Source of the DNA: Pseudomonadota bacterium
GTDB taxonomy: Bacteria; Pseudomonadota; Alphaproteobacteria; Rhizobiales; Beijerinckiaceae
DNA length: 13,835 nt
Assembly (NCBI GenBank): GCA_023426505.1
Contig: JAFAAP010000088.1
Location: 1-13,835 of the forward strand
Direction: 5' to 3'
A program made the position numbers and the translations under genes. Shown piece after piece: positions 6,329 through 13,466 of this stretch (position 1 is the first letter of the stretch; every line of letters begins with the position of its first letter). A model generated the notes under the pieces. The model was given only the letters and a program-made list of their open reading frames with translations. It was not told where the DNA came from and did not search any database.

Positions 6329-8089
6329 ATGCGGACATTGCGCCAGACTTCTCTTTGGTTGGGCCTGATCGGCTCCGTGTCCCTGCTGCCGCTCCCGGCC
6401 CTCGCGCAGGAAGCCGGATCATCCGCTCCCGACGGACTTCCATCCGTCCTCGTCGACGCGGCACCGGCCGAGCCGTCCTTTCATGACGTTGCGACGCCAA
6501 CCGAGGCTTCTTCCATCGCGATCCCGGCGGTCGAGCCTGCGCCCGTCGCCATCACGGCATCCGACCGCAAGCCCGCCGACGCCCTCGACATCCCGCTCCC
6601 CGAGGCGGCGACCACGACCCTCACGCAGGCGGACTGGTACCGCGTCGCCATGGAGACGCGGCTCGCCGACGAGGCGCTTCTCCGCGACATGCGCCTCGGC
6701 CGGGCTGAGCGGGAATCCCTCACGAAATACTATGCGGAGGCGGAGCGTCCGCTGGCCTGGGCCCGGGACGGCGCCTGGACGCCGGCCGCCCATGCGGTGA
6801 TCGGTGCGATCAGGGCCGCGGCCGACGACGGGCTCAACCCGACGGATTATCCCCTGCCCGATCTGGCGCTGCGCAAGGATTCCGCTCCCGCCCAATGGGC
6901 CGAGGCCGATCTGAAACTCAGCGCCGCCGTCATCCGCTATGCGCGCGACGCACGCGGGGGCCGGCTCGAGCCGTCTCGTCTGTCGCCGCTCGTGACCCCG
7001 AAGCTCGATCTGCCTGACGCCGGCGCGGTGCTGGCCGACGTCTTGGGCGCCCGGGATGCCGGCGCGGCGCTCGTCGCCTACAATCCGCAGCACTCCGGCT
7101 ACCAGGCCCTGAAGGCGCGTCTCGTCCGCCTGCGCGAAAGCCACCCGTCCACCCCGATGGTGCAGGTGCCCAAAGGTCCGACCCTTCGCGTGGGCATGCA
7201 GGATGACCGCGTCCCCCTGATCCGCGCCCGCTTCGGCCTCGGCGGCGGCAAGGACCAGACGACCTACGACGATCGCGTCGCATCCGCCGTCGCGGAATTC
7301 CAGAAGGAGAAGGGCCTGCCCGGAAAGGGCAGCCTCACGCCGCAGACCGTGGCGGCCCTCTCGGGCCCGTCCGTAAGGCGGCTCGAGGCCGAGCTGATCT
7401 CCAACATGGAGCGCTGGCGCTGGCTCCCGGCCGAGCTCGGCGCGCGCAACATCATGGTGAACGTACCGGAATACCGCCTGCGCTTCTTCGACGACGGGAA
7501 GGTGATCCACCAGACCCGCGTGATCGTCGGCAAGGAGAAGTCCCAGACGCCGATCTTCTCCGAGGACATGAAGTACCTGGTGGTCAACCCGTCCTGGACG
7601 ATCCCGCCGTCGATCATGAAGAAGGAGATCCTGCCGGCTCTCGCGGCCGACCCCTATTATGCGGAGCGCAAGGGCTACAAGATCATCCGCCGGGGCAACA
7701 AGATCTCGGTCCAGCAGCCGCCCGGCGAGCGCAACGCGCTCGGATTCGTCAAGTTCATGTTCCCGAACCAGCATGCGGTGTATCTCCACGATACGCCGAA
7801 CCGGAACCTGTTCTCGGCCTCGAAGCGCGCCTTCAGCCATGGATGCGTGCGCGTGGAACAGCCCTTCCAGCTCGCGGAGGAGATCCTCGGCCAGGACAGC
7901 AAGTGGTCGGAGGAGAGGCTGCGCGGCCTCATCGGCAAGGGCGAGCGCTACGTGCACCTGCGCAATCCTCTTCCCGTGCACCTGACCTATTTCACGATCG
8001 CGGTCGACGAGCACGGGGACGTGAAGACCTTCGATGACCTCTACGGCCTCGACCGCAAGGTTCAGGCGGCCCTCGGCCTCTCGTCCTGA
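6329..8089 (+). CDS. YcbB-like L,D-transpeptidase, exported, with peptidoglycan-binding domain
   Basis: A 586-residue periplasmic enzyme predicted to form L,D (3-3) peptidoglycan crosslinks, or to attach proteins to peptidoglycan, by a cysteine mechanism. In order it has a signal peptide with AxA-type site (LPALA|QE, after residue 26), a low-complexity linker, an L,D-transpeptidase scaffold domain (about 100-250, with PLAWARDGAWT and AADDGLNPTDYPLP), a peptidoglycan-binding-1 domain (about 287-347) and a YkuD catalytic domain (about 373-565). The active-site motif is SHGCVR with H504 and C506, preceded by H487 in YLHD. The start at ATG 6329 is chosen because it opens the signal peptide and has AAGGA eight bases upstream. 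The open frame continues upstream to 6218, but those codons lack secretion features. The DUF882 gene follows after 134 bp, making a likely cell-wall pair. Confidence 0.93.
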   Translation: MRTLRQTSLWLGLIGSVSLLPLPALAQEAGSSAPDGLPSVLVDAAPAEPSFHDVATPTEASSIAIPAVEPAPVAITASDRKPADALDIPLPEAATTTLTQADWYRVAMETRLADEALLRDMRLGRAERESLTKYYAEAERPLAWARDGAWTPAAHAVIGAIRAAADDGLNPTDYPLPDLALRKDSAPAQWAEADLKLSAAVIRYARDARGGRLEPSRLSPLVTPKLDLPDAGAVLADVLGARDAGAALVAYNPQHSGYQALKARLVRLRESHPSTPMVQVPKGPTLRVGMQDDRVPLIRARFGLGGGKDQTTYDDRVASAVAEFQKEKGLPGKGSLTPQTVAALSGPSVRRLEAELISNMERWRWLPAELGARNIMVNVPEYRLRFFDDGKVIHQTRVIVGKEKSQTPIFSEDMKYLVVNPSWTIPPSIMKKEILPALAADPYYAERKGYKIIRRGNKISVQQPPGERNALGFVKFMFPNQHAVYLHDTPNRNLFSASKRAFSHGCVRVEQPFQLAEEILGQDSKWSEERLRGLIGKGERYVHLRNPLPVHLTYFTIAVDEHGDVKTFDDLYGLDRKVQAALGLSS

Positions 8090-8223
8090 TCGTCTCCAAA
8101 GTCCCGTGTTCCTGTCGTTTTTCCACGTCCACTTAACCCGGAAGTAACCGTCTTCGGCAAAGATCCCTTCACTATACGGGATGCCGCTTCCACGCCGGCG
8201 GCACGCTAAAGACGAGTATCACA

Positions 8224-9915
8224 GTGAGAGTATTGCGTTCGGACCGCTCCGCGGTCGCGTCGAACATCGTGCGTCGCGCGGGCGTCGGCTTGGCGGCCTT
8301 CATGACGGTTCTGGTCGTCGGCACCCGCGGCACACAGGATGCGGTCGCCAACGGCGACACCAGAACCCTCACCTTCTACCACAACAACACGAAGGAAAGC
8401 CTGACGGTCACCTTCCGGCGCAACGGCCAGTACGATTCGGCCGCCCTGCAGCAGCTCAACTGGTTCCTGCGCGACTGGCGGCGGGACGAGTCGACCCGGA
8501 TGGACCCCCGCCTCTTCGATACGGTCTGGGAGGTCTACCGCGAGGTGGGATCGAGCGCGCCGGTCCATGTGAACTCGGCCTACCGCTCGCCCCAGACCAA
8601 CGCGATGCTGCGGCGCCGGTCGAGCGTGGTGGCGAAGAACAGCCAGCACATGCTTGGCAAGGCCATGGACTTCTACCTGCCCGACATATCGGCCGAGCGC
8701 CTGCGCGCCATCGGCATGCGCCTGCAGAACGGCGGCGTCGGCTATTACCCGAACGCCTACACGCCCTTCGTTCACCTCGACGTGGGCAGCGTGCGGGCCT
8801 GGCCGCGCATGACCCGCGACCAGCTCGCCCGGATCTTCCCCGATGGCAAGACCGTCCACATCCCGGCAGATGGCACGCCGATGCCGCGATACGAGGAGGC
8901 GCGCGCCGAGGTCCTGGCCAAGGGCGGCACCGTGGCCGGCTACACCGCCGTCGCCTATGCGGACGAGGAGGCCGTCCAGCCGCGCCGCAAGAGCTTCTGG
9001 GCGACCCTGTTCGGCGGCAGCGACGAAGACGAGGATGCGGAGGAGATCCGGACCGCGTCCCGTCCGGGCCGCTCGATCTTCGCCTCCCGCTCGACGCCCG
9101 CGGCCGCGCCCTCGGGCAATTACTACGCGAGCGACTCGAGTTCGTCGGTCTATGCTGCCATGCAGCCGGCCTCAGCTCCCGCTCCGGCCGCCGTCCGTCC
9201 GCCCCCCCTGCCGCAGCAGCCGCGCCCGGAGCCTGCGCCGCAGCCGGCGCCGGTGGTGCTCGCTTCGATCGCGCCCGCTCTCAAGGAGGATCTCTCGCCT
9301 CCCCCGCTCCCGCCGACCCGCATCGCCGGCCTGCCGAGCACGGTCGAGACCCCGACCGGTCCGGCCCTCAACTGGCAGCAGGGTCCGGCCGGACAGACGC
9401 CGACCCGGTCGTCCTTCGGCATGTCGAGCGAGATCGCCCTCGCGCCCATCCCGCCACGGCGGCCTGATGCGGAGGAGCCGGCCGAGACGATCGCACTCGC
9501 CTATGCGCCGCTCCCGCCCGTGCGGCCGGGCTCGCTCGCCGAGACGAACCCGATCCCCGGCATCAGCGAGCTGCGGGGATCCGCGGACGTGGCGAGCCTC
9601 ACCCCGGCCCCCCTGCCGCCGCCGCGGCCCAACGTCCTCCAGCCGGTCGTCGTCGCGGCCGCCAATCCGGTCGATCTTCCGGCCCCGCCGGGATCGCCCG
9701 CCCGACCCGCCCCGCGCGAGGAAAGGCCCACGCCGCATCCGATGGCGGAGACGAAGCCGACTCCCGCGCAGAAGAGCCAGCCGGTGACGGCTCTCACGGC
9801 CCTTCTGTCGGCGGAGCCCAGCCTCGGCATGGGATTCTCCGCGAAGCCGATGGGCGATCTGGCGACCAACAAGTTCACGGGCCCTGCGGTGAAGCCGCTG
9901 CCGGTGGCGCGATGA
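8224..9915 (+). CDS. Exported DUF882/peptidase M15-like protein with proline-rich tail
   Basis: A 563-residue exported protein. The N-terminus carries a basic region and hydrophobic stretch (about 17-34) with a plausible signal peptidase site at AVA|NG (after 42). Residues 45-205 match the DUF882/YcbK family, related to zinc D,D- or L,D-carboxypeptidases of the M15 type. The expected metal ligands are H142 and D149 (SQHMLGKAMDF) and H184 (FVHLDVG), so the site looks intact and peptidoglycan hydrolysis is plausible. From about 290 to the end the protein is Pro/Ala-rich and low complexity, with recurring APxPPxRP motifs (407-414, 428-435, 462-469), perhaps a wall-spanning or partner-binding tail. 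The start is GTG at 8224; the SD is poor, and TTG at 8233 is an alternative. It follows the L,D-transpeptidase gene on the same strand. A strong terminator immediately follows the stop. Confidence 0.88.
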   Translation: MRVLRSDRSAVASNIVRRAGVGLAAFMTVLVVGTRGTQDAVANGDTRTLTFYHNNTKESLTVTFRRNGQYDSAALQQLNWFLRDWRRDESTRMDPRLFDTVWEVYREVGSSAPVHVNSAYRSPQTNAMLRRRSSVVAKNSQHMLGKAMDFYLPDISAERLRAIGMRLQNGGVGYYPNAYTPFVHLDVGSVRAWPRMTRDQLARIFPDGKTVHIPADGTPMPRYEEARAEVLAKGGTVAGYTAVAYADEEAVQPRRKSFWATLFGGSDEDEDAEEIRTASRPGRSIFASRSTPAAAPSGNYYASDSSSSVYAAMQPASAPAPAAVRPPPLPQQPRPEPAPQPAPVVLASIAPALKEDLSPPPLPPTRIAGLPSTVETPTGPALNWQQGPAGQTPTRSSFGMSSEIALAPIPPRRPDAEEPAETIALAYAPLPPVRPGSLAETNPIPGISELRGSADVASLTPAPLPPPRPNVLQPVVVAAANPVDLPAPPGSPARPAPREERPTPHPMAETKPTPAQKSQPVTALTALLSAEPSLGMGFSAKPMGDLATNKFTGPAVKPLPVAR

Positions 9916-9945
9916 AAAAAGGCGGGGACAACGCCCCGCCTTTTT
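9916..9945. terminator. Bidirectional Rho-independent terminator
   Basis: AAAAA then GGCGGGG (9921-9927), loop ACAACG, then CCCCGCC (9934-9940) and TTTTT. The 7-bp GC stem is perfect and is flanked by an A-run and a T-run, so it works for both strands. It lies between the convergent DUF882 and otsA genes, one base after the stop codon of the former and 26 bp beyond the stop of the latter. Confidence 0.93.
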
Positions 9946-9971
9946 GCTTCATTGGATCCTGCCGACCGAGG

Positions 9972-11396
9972 TCAGGCGCGAATTTGGGTGCGCGTGCGCC
10001 CAAGCGATTTGTTGCCCGATAGGTCCCTGAGAAACGTCGCTGCCCACCACGACACGTCTGTCTCGCGGATGGCGCTCATCATGCGCTCCCACCGCGTGAT
10101 GCGCTCGGCGCGGTCCATGTAGAGCGCATCCCGGATCGCCTCCGCGACCTCGAACTTGTCGTTGGGGTTGACGATCAGCGCGTCGGTGAGCTGCTGCGCG
10201 GCGCCGGCGAACTTCGACAGGACCAGCACGCCGGGATCGTCCGGGTTCTGAGCTGCCACGTATTCCTTGGCGACGAGGTTCATGCCGTCGCGCATGGGCG
10301 TGACGAGGCCCACCTTTGCGAGCCGGTGGAGCCCGGCGAGGACAGAGCGGGGATAGGTGCTGTTCACGTAATGGATCGGCACCCAGCCGGGCTCGCCGAG
10401 GGAGCCGTTGATCCGTCCCAGCGTCTCGTTCACGACCCGGCTCAGGGTGGCGTATTCCGGCACCTCGCTGCGGCTCGTTGGCGTGATCTGGAGGTAGGTG
10501 ACGCGTCCGCGCTGGTCGGGATTGCCGATGAGGAAGCGCTCGAAAGCCTCCATCCGCTCCGGAATGCCCTTCGAATAGTCGAGCCTGTCGACGCCGATGA
10601 TGAGCTGGCGCGAGCCGAGGCCTGCGGATGTCTGGCGGACGATGCGGTGGTTGCCGGAACGCTGCGCCGCCTGCTCGAAGCCGCGGACGTCGATGCCGAT
10701 CGGATAGCCCTTCACCCGCGTCTGCCGCTCGCCCAGTTCGACGATGTCCGCCTTGCGTTGGGCGGCCCCGAACTCCTGGATCAGGGCGCGCCTCAGATTG
10801 TCCGCATCCCGGTCCGTCTGCATGCCCACGAGGTCGTAATCCGTGATCGCCCGGAGCAGTTCGCGGCTTCCCGGCAGCGTTCCGAGCACCTCGGGCGCCG
10901 GCCAGGGAATGTGGTGGAAGTACCCGATCCGGTTGTTCAGGCCGAGGGCGCGCATCTCGGCCGCCAGGGGGATGAGGTGATAATCGTGGACCCACACGAG
11001 ATCGTCCGGCCGCACCATCTGGGCGAGCGCAGTCGCGAAGGTGCGGTTGACCCGCAGGTAGCCGGCGTAGTCGGCGCGCGAGAATTCCGACAGGCCTATC
11101 CGGTAGTGCATGATAGGCCAGAGCGCCCGGTTGGCGAAGCCATTGTAATATTCCTGACGGTCGAGGGACGTGAGATCCATCAGGGCATATTGCACCCGCT
11201 CCTTGTCCACCAGCTTCGGCTGGCTCGACGGATGGGCGGCGACCTTGCCGCTCCAGCCGAACCAGATGCCCTGATAGGCCTGGAAGGCCTCGCGCAGGGC
11301 GACGGCCAATCCTCCGGCCGATCCCTTCCCGGTTGGATCTGGAACAGCCACTCGATTCGAAACCACAACGAGCCGTGACAACTCCACTCTCCACAT
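9972..11396 (-). CDS. otsA: Trehalose-6-phosphate synthase (OtsA, GT20)
   Basis: A 474-residue cytosolic enzyme that joins UDP-glucose and glucose-6-phosphate to give trehalose-6-phosphate, part of osmotic, desiccation and heat protection. Length and motifs agree with E. coli OtsA: SRLVVVSNRV with R15, SAGGLAVAL (26-34), WVHDYHLIP with D138, YFHHIPWP with H162, GVDRLDYSKGIPER with R271 and K276, and RDGMNLVAKEYVAAQ (369-383) with D370 and E378. These correspond to known substrate-binding positions at a constant offset. The ATG at 11396 has its AAGGA only one base away, so GTG at 11387 (10-base spacing, 471 residues, N-terminus closer to E. coli) may be the true start. Upstream, 50 bp away on the same strand, is a small exported protein gene. 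No trehalose-6-phosphate phosphatase gene (otsB) is seen in the window. Confidence 0.95.
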   Translation of the reverse strand: MWRVELSRLVVVSNRVAVPDPTGKGSAGGLAVALREAFQAYQGIWFGWSGKVAAHPSSQPKLVDKERVQYALMDLTSLDRQEYYNGFANRALWPIMHYRIGLSEFSRADYAGYLRVNRTFATALAQMVRPDDLVWVHDYHLIPLAAEMRALGLNNRIGYFHHIPWPAPEVLGTLPGSRELLRAITDYDLVGMQTDRDADNLRRALIQEFGAAQRKADIVELGERQTRVKGYPIGIDVRGFEQAAQRSGNHRIVRQTSAGLGSRQLIIGVDRLDYSKGIPERMEAFERFLIGNPDQRGRVTYLQITPTSRSEVPEYATLSRVVNETLGRINGSLGEPGWVPIHYVNSTYPRSVLAGLHRLAKVGLVTPMRDGMNLVAKEYVAAQNPDDPGVLVLSKFAGAAQQLTDALIVNPNDKFEVAEAIRDALYMDRAERITRWERMMSAIRETDVSWWAATFLRDLSGNKSLGRTRTQIRA

Positions 11397-11446
11397 TTCC
11401 TTGTTGTGGAACCTAGGGCTGTCACCCCCGATGGTAAACCTTTGCG

Positions 11447-11971
11447 TTATCTCTGCCTGAGAATCAGTTCCGACGTCTGCTGGACCGGACCGCCGGGAAA
11501 GAGGTTGTCGCGCACGACGATTCGCAGCAGTCCGCTGCCCTCGTTGACGATGATCATCTCGGCCTGCGTGTCGCCATTGACGGGACTGGGCCAAGCGATC
11601 GTCAGCCGGACGGCATCCCCGCGCCGCGTTCCGGAGAGCCGCGCCGGACCGACGCGGGCGCCGGTATAAACGCCCTGATAGAGACCTGTACGCACGTCGT
11701 AAGCGATGTCGGCCGCGATTTGACGCTGAAGGACGAGAGCGGCGCGGCAATTGCCCTGGATGCTGATCCGATCCGAGGCACGATCTCCGCTCACGGTGCA
11801 GTTCACGTTCCAGGGACTGGACTCGGCGTTCCGCTGAATGTGTCCAGAACCGACCCAGACGCCCTTGAAGCGGTCCAGGAAGGAGCCTTCCTGCGCCGAG
11901 GCGCCGGAATGCGACAGCATAGCGACGACAAGGCCTCCGGCTGCCGTCCAGACCTTGCATGTCGACGTCAT
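11447..11971 (-). CDS. Small exported protein of unknown function
   Basis: I do not recognise a named family. The 174-residue product has a clear signal peptide with an AxA site (GASA|QE, after residue 26), then a mature part that begins SFLDRFKGVWVGSGHI and is rich in short alternating hydrophobic segments, suggesting a small beta-barrel or lipocalin-like fold (inference only). Two cysteines in the mature part (C58, C75) could form a disulfide in the periplasm. The start at ATG 11971 is well supported: GGAGG lies five bases upstream (11977-11981), and the signal peptide begins here. The open frame continues upstream to other starts without such signals. It is the first gene ahead of otsA, with a 50-bp gap and no terminator between them, so cotranscription is likely. 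A candidate promoter lies at 12015-12043. Confidence 0.8.
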   Translation of the reverse strand: MTSTCKVWTAAGGLVVAMLSHSGASAQEGSFLDRFKGVWVGSGHIQRNAESSPWNVNCTVSGDRASDRISIQGNCRAALVLQRQIAADIAYDVRTGLYQGVYTGARVGPARLSGTRRGDAVRLTIAWPSPVNGDTQAEMIIVNEGSGLLRIVVRDNLFPGGPVQQTSELILRQR

Positions 11972-12014
11972 CGGCACCTCCGGGAGGGCTTTGGCCGACG
12001 GAGCGGATTTCATG

Positions 12015-12043
12015 TGGAAAGCCGGGCTCTCGCGAACCGTCAA
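12015..12043 (-). promoter_or_regulatory. Candidate sigma-70-type promoter for the small exported gene and otsA
   Basis: On the minus strand TTGACG (12038-12043) is followed after exactly 17 bases by TTTCCA (12015-12020). The -35 is nearly perfect and the -10 is poor, a pattern tolerated in alphaproteobacteria. The predicted transcript would start about 35-40 bases upstream of the ATG at 11971. Called by eye. Confidence 0.35.
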
Positions 12044-12129
12044 TGTGCGCCTTCATTCAGTGTTCGGGTGAACTTCGGCGGATCCAAGGCCGCGGACGCC
12101 GCGAACAGTGCCGACCCGATTGGCATTAG

Positions 12130-12145
12130 CGTGGGATCGCCCACG
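12130..12145. repeat. Inverted repeat 1 upstream of the RTX gene
   Basis: CGTGGG-ATCG-CCCACG is a perfect 6-bp dyad with a 4-base centre. It lies about 230 bp upstream of the RTX start and shares its last two bases with the next inverted repeat. No T-run follows, so a terminator is unlikely; an operator or a structured leader is possible. Confidence 0.45.
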
Positions 12146-12163
12146 ATTGATATCGGTCAATCG
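12144..12163. repeat. Inverted repeat 2 upstream of the RTX gene (operator-like)
   Basis: CGATTGA-TATCGG-TCAATCG is a perfect 7-bp dyad around a 6-base centre, 20 bases in all. The arms are less GC-rich than the surroundings, which is more typical of a dimeric regulator site than of a chance GC dyad. It directly abuts inverted repeat 1. It lies between divergent genes and could serve either; the cognate protein is unknown. Confidence 0.45.
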
Positions 12164-12375
12164 CCCCGCACGCGCAGGTTCTACACTTTTCAACATGCAC
12201 CGGACGGGTGCGGTATCGCGATCTCGAGGATGCCCGCGACGGCCGCGAGAGGCAGCGCGTGGCTGTGATTGTCGTCTGATCACGCGGTCGTCCGCCGGTG
12301 AGCAGAGCCTCCATGAGCCGCGTCTACGACGTCGGCTCAGGTTCATCGACGCATGGGGCGGGCACGGAGGACGAA

Positions 12376-13125
12376 ATGGCGACGATCTACGGCAACGATT
12401 GGCCGAACCTGCTCTACGGCACATCCGGCCCCGACAGGATCTACGGGTTCGGCTGGGACGACGACATCTATGGCAATGGCGGCAACGATTCCATCGATGC
12501 CGGCTGGGGCTACGACATCGTCTTCGCCGGAAGCGGCAACGACACGGTGAACGGCAGCGACGGCCCGGACGACCTTTATGGCGGCTCCGGCAACGACTAC
12601 CTGACCGGCGGCAACGGCTTTGATTTCCTCTTCGGCGAGGCCGGGAACGACCGGCTCTCCGGCGGTGCGGGCTACGACAATCTTTACGGCGGCTCGGGGC
12701 GCGACACCATGTCGGGCGGGGCGAGCGACGACCTGCTGGTGGGCGGCTCCGGACAGGACAGGATGAGCGGCGGGACCGGGGCGGACATGTTCGTCTTCAC
12801 CTCCGGCTCCTCCGGCATCACCAGCACGACGGCCGACACGATCACCGACTGGAACCGTTCCTCGGATTGGATCGACATGACCATCGCCGGGACCTCGGCC
12901 AACTATCGCGAGGCGCGGACGAGCGCCACCTCGATCGAAGCCGCAGCGGCGCAGGCCGAGGCGAACTTTCCAAGCGCGGCGATCGCCCACGTGTTCCTGT
13001 ACAATCCCGATACGGATACCGGCTATCTCCTGTCCGACCTGAACAACGACAACCGGTTCGAGACGGGAGTGGTCCTGGCCCACGCTGGAAGTGCGGCCGA
13101 CATGAGCTACCAGTATATCATCTGA
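12376..13125 (+). CDS. RTX (hemolysin-type) calcium-binding repeat protein
   Basis: A 249-residue acidic protein. Residues 6-140 form fifteen consecutive nine-residue units without insertion, on the GGxGxDxUx pattern. The last nine or so are canonical (for example GGSGNDYLT, GGSGRDTMS), while the first six are looser. Such repeats fold into a parallel beta-roll on binding calcium outside the cell. The C-terminal part (about 141-249) contains DTITDWNRSSDWIDM and YLLSDLNNDNRFETGVVLAH, typical of the tail of RTX proteins that carries the type I secretion signal. There is no signal peptide and no N-terminal enzyme domain. The start at ATG 12376 has GGAGG five bases upstream, which decides it over the upstream ATGs at 12298 and 12313. 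No type I exporter genes lie in the window. A hairpin follows at 13141-13164. The function (matrix, surface or calcium-binding protein) is unknown. Confidence 0.9.
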   Translation: MATIYGNDWPNLLYGTSGPDRIYGFGWDDDIYGNGGNDSIDAGWGYDIVFAGSGNDTVNGSDGPDDLYGGSGNDYLTGGNGFDFLFGEAGNDRLSGGAGYDNLYGGSGRDTMSGGASDDLLVGGSGQDRMSGGTGADMFVFTSGSSGITSTTADTITDWNRSSDWIDMTIAGTSANYREARTSATSIEAAAAQAEANFPSAAIAHVFLYNPDTDTGYLLSDLNNDNRFETGVVLAHAGSAADMSYQYII

Positions 13126-13140
13126 CGGGCCGCTCCGTGT

Positions 13141-13164
13141 GCATCCTGCCTCACGGCAGGATGC
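13141..13164. terminator. Strong hairpin between convergent genes, terminator-like
   Basis: GCATCCTGCC, loop TCAC, then GGCAGGATGC: a perfect 10-bp stem in the 47-bp gap between the RTX gene and the convergent four-cysteine gene. No T-run follows on either strand, so it is not a classical intrinsic terminator. It may stop transcription by structure alone or protect mRNA 3' ends. Confidence 0.55.
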
Positions 13165-13172
13165 GCCTCTCA

Positions 13173-13466
13173 TCAGTCGCCGAAGAGGTCCATCGGCCCC
13201 TGCTTGCAGCGGTAGCCCACGAAGCATTGCGGCGTATCGAGGCTGGGGACGTAGGTGGGTTGGGCATACTCGCCGACCTCGCAGAACGAGCTGTCCCGGA
13301 CGAAACGGTCATAGGTGAAGCCTCCGGTGCCAAGCACGATCGCCCCACGAGCAATGACGAGCTGCCGACTGGCGATGCAGGGTCGGTCGACCGTCGACGG
13401 ACGCGTCTGAGCCTGCACGTGCGTCACCAGCATCGAAAGAACAAGCACGACGACGGCTCTCCTCAC
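13173..13466 (-). CDS. Small exported four-cysteine protein, conserved type, function unknown
   Basis: A 97-residue product with an N-terminal signal peptide (MRRAVVVLVLSMLVTHVQAQ, probable cleavage near AQA/QT) and a mature part containing four cysteines (C30, C62, C81, C87), enough for two disulfides in the periplasm. The segments GAIVLGTGGFTYDRFVRD and TPQCFVGYRC look like a compact conserved core; I recall similar unnamed proteins in Hyphomicrobiales but cannot name a family. The start codon is GTG at 13466, strongly supported by AGGAGG at 13472-13477 with five-base spacing. The gene lies 85 bp downstream of a Tyr/Pro-rich gene on the same strand and converges on the RTX gene. Confidence 0.8.
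   Translation of the reverse strand: MRRAVVVLVLSMLVTHVQAQTRPSTVDRPCIASRQLVIARGAIVLGTGGFTYDRFVRDSSFCEVGEYAQPTYVPSLDTPQCFVGYRCKQGPMDLFGD

Larger units (their letters stand above)
11972..12375. other. 404-bp divergent intergenic region
   Basis: The space between the small exported gene (minus strand) and the RTX gene (plus strand). Open frames crossing it have no ribosome binding site and no recognisable protein, so I see no gene. It holds the candidate minus-strand promoter at 12015-12043, two adjoining perfect inverted repeats at 12130-12163, and a weaker GCACC-GGACG-GGTGC dyad at 12197-12211. I cannot point to a convincing promoter for the RTX gene. Confidence 0.6.

Noticed and set aside
6419..8014. 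531-codon minus-strand open frame opposite the L,D-transpeptidase gene
   Set aside because: Shadow of a gene with a clear catalytic motif and signal peptide; the translated product has no domain-like pattern.
8150..8180. TATACG sequence upstream of the DUF882 gene as a promoter -10
   Set aside because: A -35 element at acceptable spacing is not convincing (only GTCTTC at 17 bases), so I did not list it.
11397..11500. Search for an EcfG-type general-stress promoter (GGAAC...GTT) ahead of otsA
   Set aside because: A GGAAC occurs on the minus strand near 11466-11470, but no GTT at 16-17 bases follows, so it does not fit.
11397..12056. N-terminal extension of the otsA frame to 12056
   Set aside because: It overlaps the small exported protein gene in another frame. 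Homology to OtsA starts at about 11396, and the resulting 474 residues equal the usual OtsA length.
12053..12424. Minus-strand 123-codon frame in the divergent intergenic region
   Set aside because: Arg/Ser-rich translation without SD, and it overlaps the RTX start; it looks like non-coding shadow.
12376..12795. RTX repeats considered as a DNA tandem repeat or CRISPR-like array
   Set aside because: Periodicity is 27 bp at protein level with divergent codons; there are no identical DNA repeats or unique spacers, and the reading frame explains it.
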